Shown here piece by piece: positions 25,794 through 33,207 of a stretch of DNA of 64,000 nt (positions are counted from its first letter, which is position 1; each line of letters starts with the position of its first letter). Below the pieces are notes generated by a model. It had not been told where the DNA came from. It did no database searches and was given only the letters and a program-made list of their open reading frames with translations. The stretch comes from Cohnella abietis (lineage in GTDB: Bacteria; Bacillota; Bacilli; Paenibacillales; Paenibacillaceae), in NCBI RefSeq assembly GCF_004295585.1, contig NZ_AP019400.1, positions 5,239,501 through 5,303,500 on the forward strand, written 5' to 3'. Both the position numbers and the translations under genes were made by a program.

Positions 25794-26438
25794 TCATATC
25801 CTCTGAAATTTGGTTGTTTTTCTTTCAATAAGCGCGAAGCCGATTTCGGACAAGATTGCCAGAGTCGCTACGGGTATAGCCCCTACAAGCAATAATGAAA
25901 AATTGTACATGCCCAGCCCATTAATGATAAAGGTCCCGAGCCCACCTCCTCCGATGAATGCTGCTAGAGTCGCACTAGATACTACCTCTACAACCGCTGT
26001 CTTTAATCCTGTAAGCATAAGTGGTGTAGCCAGTGGAAACTCGATCCTGCGAAGAATACGCCCCGGGCCCATCCCCATTCCTGAAGCCGATTCGAGAACA
26101 AAGGAGTCAATGCTCCTAAATCCTAAGTACGTATTCACAAGAATAGGTGGACAAGCCAGCAGAGTCAGTGCAACAAGAGCAGGCGCGAAGCCAGTACCCA
26201 TGATGGGTAAAATAATGACCAGGATAGCTAAGCTAGGAATAACCCGCAAAGCGTTGAATGTTGCCATCACTGGACCTGATAACCACATCTTCTTGGCACA
26301 AATAATTCCTAGAGGGACGCAGATTGCCGTGGCAATCAGTAATGCGGACAAGCTGATCGTCATATGTACGCGAAGGGCCTCCCAGAAGCGGTCGGAATTT
26401 TCTTGCACATAATTATAGGCTCCAATCAGGACATCCAA
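25794..26438 (-). CDS. OpuC/ProW-type betaine ABC transporter permease (first permease)
   Basis: 214 aa from a TTG at 26438: AGGAGGGGG lies 7 nt upstream, and the longer frame (to 26501) starts without a ribosome site. About five to six membrane helices, with the permease loop 'LESASGMGMGPGRILRRIEFP' (shown at about residues 110-130) and 'AAFIGGGGLGTFIINGL'. It pairs with the permease encoded at 23198-23836 in the membrane, as OpuCB and OpuCD do. It stands directly after the second carbamoylase gene with a 109-bp gap. Confidence 0.87.
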   Translation of the reverse strand: MDVLIGAYNYVQENSDRFWEALRVHMTISLSALLIATAICVPLGIICAKKMWLSGPVMATFNALRVIPSLAILVIILPIMGTGFAPALVALTLLACPPILVNTYLGFRSIDSFVLESASGMGMGPGRILRRIEFPLATPLMLTGLKTAVVEVVSSATLAAFIGGGGLGTFIINGLGMYNFSLLLVGAIPVATLAILSEIGFALIERKTTKFQRI

Positions 26439-26547
26439 TCGACTACCCCCTCCTGAAAACTTAGTAATTATCATAATACGATAACAAATTACCACTATCA
26501 ATTATATTAGTTCCTAATACCCACTAAGTCAATAGGAATTATGTAAA

Positions 26548-27798
26548 TTATTTCAAAACTTTTTGAGCTACCCGAAGCATCGAATGAAGCAGAATATCCG
26601 CCCCGTCCGAACAATCCTCCAAGCTGCTCCACTCTTCCCGATGATGGCTAATACCGTCCTTAGACCGTACCAAAATTAATCCAATTTCCGTTAGGGAATG
26701 AATAGCTACCGCATCGTGTCCAGCCCCACATACCATAGGCATAGCTTTAATCCCAATTGAGCCACAAACTTCAGTAAGCATGCTTGTAAGCTGCTCGCTA
26801 CATGTAACAGGTGTCGCTCCGTCCGTTTCAGATACCTCGACAGTCAGCCCTCTTCTAAAGGCTAGGGACTCCAACGTTGTCTCCATTTGCTGCCCCATTT
26901 CGGTTAAAGCCTGAATAGAGCTATGACGGTAATCTATCGTGAAGATAACTTCGTCAGGGATAACATTTACTGCCCCTGGACTTAGCTTAAGCGTACCTAC
27001 GGTTGCAGTTCCTCCACTTCTAATAGCAAGCTTCTCAATAGCAATAACAGCTTCTGCTGCCGCTAAGAGGGCATCGCGGCGCAATGCCATAGGAGTTGTC
27101 CCCGCATGATCTGCATGTCCCTTGAATTTGACGAGCAGCCATCTATATCCGTATATAGCCGTGGCTAGTCCACATGGAAGATTCGCATCCTCCAGAACCC
27201 TTCCTTGCTCAATATGAAGCTCGAGATATGCCCTGATGCTTCCAGCAGGCCGTGCAGCTCGTTCAGCCAGAGAGGGGTCAATATCAGCCTGAATCATTGC
27301 CTCATTTAGTGATATTCCATCCTTATCCTTCGCTTTAAGCCATTCGGGACTCCATTCACCAGCCATTGCGCGGCTTCCTAAATAACCAATGCCGAATCGT
27401 ACGCCTTCCTCATCCGTAAAGCAAATAACCTCAAGAGGGCAGTGATGCTTTACCCCTAGCTCTTTAACGGTACGGAGAACCTCAATTCCCGCAAGTACAC
27501 CAAGAGCCCCATCAAATTTTCCCGCCTCGGTAACTGTATCGATATGCGAGCCCGTAATAACTGCAGGTGCGTCTATGCAGTCCCCTTCAAGCCGCCCGAT
27601 AAGATTACCAGCTTCGTCTTGACGCACGGAGAGACCAGCTTCCAGCATAAGGGCATGGACATGCGACCTCGCTAACAGGTCTTGAGCATCTAGTGACAAG
27701 CGATTAATTCCACCGGTAGGGCTTCGACCTATTAAGCCGAGCTCTGACAGCGTATGCCAAAGCCGCTCTCTATTAATCCTCGCCTCCACCTGCTTCAT
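26548..27798 (-). CDS. M20-family N-carbamoyl-L-amino acid amidohydrolase / allantoate amidohydrolase (paralog 2)
   Basis: 416 aa. Binuclear metal peptidase-like hydrolase: 'GSHIDTVTEAGKFDGALGVLAG' gives the first His/Asp ligands, 'CFTDEEGVRFGIGYLGSRAM' the Glu pair, 'LHIEQGRVLE' the downstream His, and 'HADHAGTTPM' the dimerisation/lid region; 'CGAGHDAVAIHSL' closes the site. The family hydrolyses N-carbamoyl amino acids or allantoate to release CO2 and ammonia. In this operon the expected substrate is N-carbamoyl-glutamate formed from hydantoin-5-propionate (inference). Its ATG overlaps the stop of the paralog upstream by 4 bp. The two paralogs differ enough to suggest different roles. Confidence 0.88.
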   Translation of the reverse strand: MKQVEARINRERLWHTLSELGLIGRSPTGGINRLSLDAQDLLARSHVHALMLEAGLSVRQDEAGNLIGRLEGDCIDAPAVITGSHIDTVTEAGKFDGALGVLAGIEVLRTVKELGVKHHCPLEVICFTDEEGVRFGIGYLGSRAMAGEWSPEWLKAKDKDGISLNEAMIQADIDPSLAERAARPAGSIRAYLELHIEQGRVLEDANLPCGLATAIYGYRWLLVKFKGHADHAGTTPMALRRDALLAAAEAVIAIEKLAIRSGGTATVGTLKLSPGAVNVIPDEVIFTIDYRHSSIQALTEMGQQMETTLESLAFRRGLTVEVSETDGATPVTCSEQLTSMLTEVCGSIGIKAMPMVCGAGHDAVAIHSLTEIGLILVRSKDGISHHREEWSSLEDCSDGADILLHSMLRVAQKVLK

Positions 27799-29072
27799 TC
27801 TCCCTTCTCGCTCAATCCAGCAAATGCATCAAATGCATAGGTAGCCCTCGTAAGAGCCTCCACTCCCGCTGCTATATGCGTTAGCTCCGTCCATTCTTCT
27901 GGACAATGACTTCTACCCTTAACACTTGGAACGAATAGCATTCCAATCGGTGCAATAGAGGCAAGTTGGTTAGCATCATGTCCTGCACCGCTTGGCAGCT
28001 CTATAACTGGAGCAACCTCTGAGCAAGCATCCAGCAATAATCGCTTCACATCATCAGACACTTGAATGGCATCTGACTGAGATAGTCTTTCTAAGCGGAC
28101 AGTGAGCCCTCTTTCAGAAGCAATTCGTTGAGCTTCTGCTTCAAATGCTTGATAGATGGCTTGTGATACTTCTGTATCTAGGGAGCGAATCTCAAGATCA
28201 AAATCGACATGCCCAGGGATAACATTAGAAGCGTTGGGATTATTACGAAGCCTTCCTATTGTACCCACTGCTTCGGTATCATATTTCATTCGGCATTGTC
28301 GTTCGAATGCTAGCCCCATTTCGCAAAAGCCGGCAAGAGCATCGTATCGCATATCCATAGGTGTAGTACCTGCGTGGTTGGGCTGTCCAGTTATCGTTAC
28401 CCGATGGCGGTGTATTCCGACGATTCCCGTCACCACGCCTAACGTCGCTCCAACTTGCTCTAGTACAGGTCCTTGTTCGATATGAATTTCTAAGTACAGC
28501 GCTACATCCCCAGCTAATCTAGAGGAATGCTTCAACTGCTCCGGTCTTCCACCAAGAGAGCTTATCGCTTCTCTTAATGTTCTGCCATCAGGGTCAGTTC
28601 TCTCTAGCATTTCCTCGGATAAGCAACCGACCATTCCCCGACTACCAATCGTTGAAATTCCGAATTCACTCGGTTCTTCCGCCGTAAAATCGACCACTTC
28701 GAGCGTATGATGCAGTCGAATATCTGATTCCTTAAGCATCCGAACAACCTCAATGCCTCCAAGCACCCCAATTATTCCATCGAACCTGCCCCCACCGTTT
28801 ACCGTATCGGTATGTGAGCCAATCATAATGGAAGGAAGCTTTGGATCCGTGCCGATTAAAGTGCCAATTAAATTGGAAGCTTCATCTATTCGTACCGTTA
28901 GCCCAGCTTCTCGCATCCGTTCCTCTAGCCAGCTTCGCCCTTGATCATACTTAGCGGTGAACGAGCGTCTTGTCCAGCCATCCTTGGTGTCGTCAACGAT
29001 TCGGGATAGGGCTTCTATGTCTGTACTCAGCCGATTGGAGTCCGGTTTGCCGAGCTGCTTCCCCTTACTCAT
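27795..29072 (-). CDS. M20-family N-carbamoyl-L-amino acid amidohydrolase (paralog 1)
   Basis: 425 aa from the ATG at 29072 (AAAGG directly before, G-tract further up); a GTG at 29093 is the alternative. Metal-site motifs 'GSHTDTVNGGGRFDGIIGVLGG', 'DFTAEEPSEFGISTIGSRGM', 'LEIHIEQGPVLEQ' and 'GAGHDANQLASI' mark the carbamoylase/hydantoin-utilisation HyuC class. It likely opens N-carbamoyl-L-glutamate to glutamate. The presence of two such enzymes is odd; one may act on a sulfur-containing or S-methyl carbamoyl analogue. It directly follows the hydantoinase gene, as carbamoylases usually do. Confidence 0.88.
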   Translation of the reverse strand: MSKGKQLGKPDSNRLSTDIEALSRIVDDTKDGWTRRSFTAKYDQGRSWLEERMREAGLTVRIDEASNLIGTLIGTDPKLPSIMIGSHTDTVNGGGRFDGIIGVLGGIEVVRMLKESDIRLHHTLEVVDFTAEEPSEFGISTIGSRGMVGCLSEEMLERTDPDGRTLREAISSLGGRPEQLKHSSRLAGDVALYLEIHIEQGPVLEQVGATLGVVTGIVGIHRHRVTITGQPNHAGTTPMDMRYDALAGFCEMGLAFERQCRMKYDTEAVGTIGRLRNNPNASNVIPGHVDFDLEIRSLDTEVSQAIYQAFEAEAQRIASERGLTVRLERLSQSDAIQVSDDVKRLLLDACSEVAPVIELPSGAGHDANQLASIAPIGMLFVPSVKGRSHCPEEWTELTHIAAGVEALTRATYAFDAFAGLSEKGE

Positions 29073-29099
29073 CCTTTGTCCCCCCCTGTTCACACTTCG

Positions 29100-30482
29100 T
29101 TACTGGTTGTGTATCGCGGGAATAAAATGACCGTATCCTGCCTCCGCGAAAGTATCTGTGTCCCCGTCATAAACTAATTTCCCTCTAACGTAAGTCTGCA
29201 TAACTCGGCCGCGAAGACCCATGCCTTCATAAGGGCTCCAGCCTGCGCTCGAGTGCAATTTTCGTTCATCCAGCACCCCAGAAGCTGCAGGATCTAGGAC
29301 AACGAAATCTGCATCATAGCCAACAGCCAGCTTGCCTTTCCGATGACCTAAGCCGAAGGTAGCCGCTGGATTCTCACAAAGAAGCCTCACCAAATCTGAG
29401 ATTGAAAGACGTCCTTTAGCAACCCCTTCACTGTAAAGAACGAGTAATAATTGCTCTACACCCGGTGCTCCTGATGCATTGGCAAAAATATCAGCATCGT
29501 TAGACTTCCTATCCAGCAGCCAAGGAGCATGGTCCGATGTGACGAAATCAATTGCGCCAGAACGTGCCAAATCCCATAGCCCCTCAACATCTTCAGGAGA
29601 ACGTAATGGCGGATTGATTTTACCTCGCCCCTTCAAACGCGGCATGTCCTCTTCACTAAACACTAAATAATGAGTACACGTTTCTGCGGTAACCCTCAGA
29701 CCTTGGGAACGATAGTACTCGACCAATTGAAAAATCCTTGGAAAAGTACAGTGATAGAGATGAAGCTTAGCGCCAGCTGCCAATGCCAGCTCCATTGCCG
29801 TAACAGCAGCTGTTGATTCGCTCACCTTAGGTCTGCTAAGACCATGGGACAGAGGGTCGCTTCCCTTATCCTTATATTTATCTAAATATCGACGGACGAT
29901 TTCGTCGGTTTCCGCATGGACACCAACAGGACAGCCTGTTTCTGCGATAACAGCAAATGAATCAAGAAGCTGACCATCATCAATTCGAGGAAATCGGAAA
30001 GAATCTGTATTGAACATTGAAACTTTAAACCCGCAAGCACCAGCAGCAGCCAAGCTCCGAATATGATCGTAGCCATCTTCCTTGTGAATAGTAACCAGCA
30101 TCGCCATATCCACTACTGATTCCGCTTCAAGACGCTGCTTCTTCTCTTCAAAGGCTTCTAGCGTACAAATCATCCCTGTTGCATCGTAAGGCATTTCAAT
30201 TACTGTAGTGACCCCACCAGCAGCAGCAGAACGACTAGCGTGATAGAATCCTTCGTTTAGCGCGCTATAGCAATGCACATGAGCGTCAACAACACCAGGT
30301 AGCACATAACAGCCATCCGCTCTAATCACGTTACCTAAGCTTGCTATCTCGGCATCGGTTAATGATTTCATCGGAATGATATTAACGATTTTCCCTTCAC
30401 TAACGCACAAGGCATGATCGTACAAAATACCACTCGTCAACACGATATTACCAATAAGTGCATATTCATTCGTATTATGCAT
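29100..30482 (-). CDS. Hydantoinase/allantoinase-type cyclic amidohydrolase
   Basis: 460 aa from the ATG at 30482, with GGAAGGAGG 8 nt upstream; it overlaps the end of the lyase gene by 8 bp. TIM-barrel amidohydrolase: metal motif 'GVVDAHVHCYSALNEG', the Lys that is carbamylated in 'ACGFKVSMF', 'LHLYHCT', 'AETCTHYLVF' and 'DFVTSDHAPW'. Closest in pattern to allantoinases and dihydropyrimidinases. No other allantoin genes (allantoin permease, ureidoglycolate enzymes) are nearby. Between a thiohydantoin-type enzyme and two carbamoylases, opening of hydantoin-5-propionate to N-carbamoyl-glutamate is the best reading (inference). Confidence 0.88.
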   Translation of the reverse strand: MHNTNEYALIGNIVLTSGILYDHALCVSEGKIVNIIPMKSLTDAEIASLGNVIRADGCYVLPGVVDAHVHCYSALNEGFYHASRSAAAGGVTTVIEMPYDATGMICTLEAFEEKKQRLEAESVVDMAMLVTIHKEDGYDHIRSLAAAGACGFKVSMFNTDSFRFPRIDDGQLLDSFAVIAETGCPVGVHAETDEIVRRYLDKYKDKGSDPLSHGLSRPKVSESTAAVTAMELALAAGAKLHLYHCTFPRIFQLVEYYRSQGLRVTAETCTHYLVFSEEDMPRLKGRGKINPPLRSPEDVEGLWDLARSGAIDFVTSDHAPWLLDRKSNDADIFANASGAPGVEQLLLVLYSEGVAKGRLSISDLVRLLCENPAATFGLGHRKGKLAVGYDADFVVLDPAASGVLDERKLHSSAGWSPYEGMGLRGRVMQTYVRGKLVYDGDTDTFAEAGYGHFIPAIHNQ

Positions 30483-32028
30483 TAAGCGATCCTCCTTCCT
30501 CATCTTTCGAGAAAAGCGCCCCATTCCGCAGAAGCTCAGCCATCATTGCAATATCCCCAGTAAGCGGACGGTCCACCGAGAGGAACGAAACCTTGGAGCG
30601 AATGCCTTTATAAGCTGTAAGAGTTCCTTGACCAAGCTGCGTCTCATTGCGCAAATCTATGGCCTGAGCTGCATTCATTGCTTCCATCCCAAGAATAAAA
30701 TAGAGCCGATCTAAAATCTCCCCGGTTTTTCTTACGACAAAAGGCGCATGGCTTGAATGATCCTCCATATCTCCAGAAATGGAGTAGCTATCTGGGCTAA
30801 CCGGGATCGCTAGATGACGAATTTCTGCATCTATGGAAGTGAATGTTTTCTGTAAAGTACCTAGTCCAATCGTTTTATCAGGATCAGGAGTCAGAAATCG
30901 AGTTAATCCCGTAATATCAGGATTCCCCAGCTTTATAGAACGGGAACAGGAAATTTTGGATACATGGCTTAGAGCCAACCCAAGCATCTCAAAAGCCAAA
31001 GTCCAAGTCGTAACATCGAAATTGGAATTCGGCACAATCCGGCGGTCATCTACTAATAGACAAGGGTTGTCATCGGAGCTGTTTAATTGAATAAGCAGCA
31101 AGCTTTCGGCATATGCCAAAGCATCTCTAGCCGCACCATGAACCTGGCATGCACTGCGGAAGCTAAGCGGATCTTGGATTCGATCTGCTCTTATTGTGCA
31201 ATCGCCTTGCTGCCCACCCTCTAAGTAACGCCGAACAGTTTTTGCGCTTTCAGCAGCCCCTTTAAACGGGCGAGCCTTGTAAACCCCCTCGTCTAAAGGA
31301 CTTCTGCAGCCATGAATAGCTTCGAGCGAGAGCGCATATACGACATCAGCCGTCTCGAGCAGCTTCCTGCACTCCTGAAGCACGATTGCACCAAGGCCTG
31401 CCGATAAGGCATTCGAGCTGACAATTGCTAGCCCTTCTCTGGCTCCTAGCCTGAGCTTAGTTAGTCCAGCTTGAGCTAACGCTTCATTGGCATCCATTGA
31501 CTGACCGCCGTAGCTGACTATCCCTTCTCCGATCATGGCCAATCCGATATGCGACAACAAGCTGATGTCCGCTGCTCCGATCGAACCCCGAAGGGGCAAT
31601 GCCGGATGAATTCTATGGTTTAGGAAGTCCACGTACATACGAACAACCGACGGCTGAACCCCTGCACAGCCAATCAGAAGCGTATTAAGTCTAACAACCA
31701 TTATTGCCCTTACCTGTTCGTCAGAAGCCCATGGTTCAATTCCGCTGCTATGCGATAAAATGAGGTTACGATTATAGGCTTCAAAATAGTCTGCATCAAT
31801 GGGTCGGTCCTTGTTAACTCCGACACCTCTATTTAAACCGTATATCGGCCTGCCCCCCGCAGCCAACTCGCACAGCACCTTGTGTGCTTCTGCGACTATC
31901 GCTTCCGCAGCTGGATTCAGTAATACTTCTGCTCCGTGCTTAGCGATCTGTTCGATTTGAGCTAGCGTCAACGAATGACCATCTAGCTCTACGGGAGCGA
32001 TTTTACGAATATCTACGTCCCCATGCAT
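30475..32028 (-). CDS. MIO-less histidine-ammonia-lyase homolog, probable ergothionase
   Basis: 517 aa, PF00221-type lyase fold over its full length. The conserved catalytic Tyr of the family is present (Y63 in 'YGLNRGVG'). The loop that normally reads G-S-x-G-A-S-G-D-L, whose Ala-Ser-Gly cyclises into the MIO electrophile, reads 'RGSIGAADISLLSH' (residues 147-160): Ser is replaced by Ala and Gly is deleted, so no MIO can form. 'EGLAIVSSNALSAG' replaces the usual 'EGLALINGTQ'. Loss of MIO is known, as I recall, in ergothionase, which eliminates trimethylamine from ergothioneine by acid/base catalysis to give thiourocanate. The gene has no HutI or HutG partner but sits with thiohydantoin-type genes and a betaine importer. 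1 bp separates it from the DUF917 gene. Confidence 0.85.
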   Translation of the reverse strand: MHGDVDIRKIAPVELDGHSLTLAQIEQIAKHGAEVLLNPAAEAIVAEAHKVLCELAAGGRPIYGLNRGVGVNKDRPIDADYFEAYNRNLILSHSSGIEPWASDEQVRAIMVVRLNTLLIGCAGVQPSVVRMYVDFLNHRIHPALPLRGSIGAADISLLSHIGLAMIGEGIVSYGGQSMDANEALAQAGLTKLRLGAREGLAIVSSNALSAGLGAIVLQECRKLLETADVVYALSLEAIHGCRSPLDEGVYKARPFKGAAESAKTVRRYLEGGQQGDCTIRADRIQDPLSFRSACQVHGAARDALAYAESLLLIQLNSSDDNPCLLVDDRRIVPNSNFDVTTWTLAFEMLGLALSHVSKISCSRSIKLGNPDITGLTRFLTPDPDKTIGLGTLQKTFTSIDAEIRHLAIPVSPDSYSISGDMEDHSSHAPFVVRKTGEILDRLYFILGMEAMNAAQAIDLRNETQLGQGTLTAYKGIRSKVSFLSVDRPLTGDIAMMAELLRNGALFSKDEEGGSLNA

Positions 32029-32029
32029 G

Positions 32030-33130
32030 TTACAAAATCATCCCGTCAAAAGCATATTTGGAAAGCTCAATGCCAAGGGCCTTCTCCACCTCAGGATAGA
32101 CGGTAGGATCCTTCACACTGGAGCTTAGCGGAATGTATTGCTTATCTATAGCAAACAGGCTAATCTCAATTCCTTCTTTTACTCCTCCTACACTAATAGG
32201 AAGCCCTGTTGAACAGTCGAAAGTGGTAATAACGTCTGGGTAAGTTGTCAGTCTCTGACCTTCGCCGTTATCAACTGCCATATATTCATTCATGACATGG
32301 AGAATAAGCGTGCCTCCATTGCCATCCTCCATTGTAATCGTCCCGATATCAAAAGCACCGGAGTAATGAACGTCTTTGCATAAAACTTTCCCACGACCGA
32401 TAATGCGACCTTTTGTCTTGTCGCATACCGTTGTCATAATGGACTCAGGACCATCCGCCTCAGCGGCAATCATCGCTTTTCCCAGCTCCAATGCTAGGGA
32501 TATACCACCGATTGCGGCATGCTTCTTCACGTATGAGGCAGGAATAGGATGACGTGCAGAAGCAATAAAGCCTCCAGACATGTCAGATGCCGTGCGCAGA
32601 ATATTGGAGGTTTTCGCAGGGGTCCCTTTAACTACGAGCTCAAGATAAGACCCGTTGTCTCTTCTTCCGCCAACTACAACCTGAATAGTCTCGTAGTCTG
32701 TTAGTGCAGCAAGTCCCATTGATCCCATTTTACCCGTCGGATGAGCCCGGATGTCCCCTGTTGCATCAACAACAACAAGACCTAAGGCTGCCGCTGGAAG
32801 CCAACCATTAATTGTGCTGGACATGCCATTCTGTGGTGTCATAACGCCAACAACCTTGCCGTCATAACGGTCCATTAGAAGCTGAACAGCTTTAATATAG
32901 TCAACTCCCCACATCTCCCACTCGTTTCCAGCAGGTGCGCCAATAGCAGTACACGTCACGATGATAGCATCGTCCGGTAGCTCATCTACAGAAACAAGCT
33001 TAGGCTTGCCGATTCCTACTGCCGCTCCTCCAATCTCAAGACCATGATCGACCCATCCTCCGCCGCCGGATGCGAATACCGCTCCGCCTCTCACTGCTGC
33101 TTTTACATCCTCTATCGTTAACTCACGCAT
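32030..33130 (-). CDS. DUF917-family protein, candidate thiohydantoin desulfurase
   Basis: 366 aa. 'ASGGGGWVDHGLEIGG' near the N-terminus, 'VTCTAIGAPAGNEW', 'PQNGMSSTINGWLPAA' and a C-terminal 'ITTFDCSTGLPISVGGVKEG' are DUF917 landmarks. From memory, DUF917 (renamed S-Me-THD) was linked to S-methyl-thiohydantoin desulfurase in S-methyl-ergothioneine breakdown; I cannot check this here. Its place between a urocanase-like gene and the MIO-less lyase fits removal of sulfur from 3-(5-oxo-2-thioxoimidazolidin-4-yl)propionate or its S-methyl form to give hydantoin-5-propionate. GAGGGG lies 9 nt before the ATG. Confidence 0.82.
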   Translation of the reverse strand: MRELTIEDVKAAVRGGAVFASGGGGWVDHGLEIGGAAVGIGKPKLVSVDELPDDAIIVTCTAIGAPAGNEWEMWGVDYIKAVQLLMDRYDGKVVGVMTPQNGMSSTINGWLPAAALGLVVVDATGDIRAHPTGKMGSMGLAALTDYETIQVVVGGRRDNGSYLELVVKGTPAKTSNILRTASDMSGGFIASARHPIPASYVKKHAAIGGISLALELGKAMIAAEADGPESIMTTVCDKTKGRIIGRGKVLCKDVHYSGAFDIGTITMEDGNGGTLILHVMNEYMAVDNGEGQRLTTYPDVITTFDCSTGLPISVGGVKEGIEISLFAIDKQYIPLSSSVKDPTVYPEVEKALGIELSKYAFDGMIL

Positions 33131-33207
33131 ACTGTAAAGCCCCTCTCTAGAAGTTAATTAGCGCTATTAAAGGCGGGAGTATCCCGCCACTACAATCAAA
33201 AATCAAA

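Noticed and set aside
23198..26438. Osmoprotectant uptake system opuC
   Set aside because: Similar proteins, but the genes are embedded in a catabolic operon and the ATPase lacks the usual pair of CBS domains.
26548..30482. Allantoin degradation cluster
   Set aside because: The amidohydrolase and M20 enzymes resemble allantoinase and allantoate amidohydrolase, but no ureidoglycolate, glyoxylate or purine genes are present, and the operon context points to hydantoin-5-propionate.
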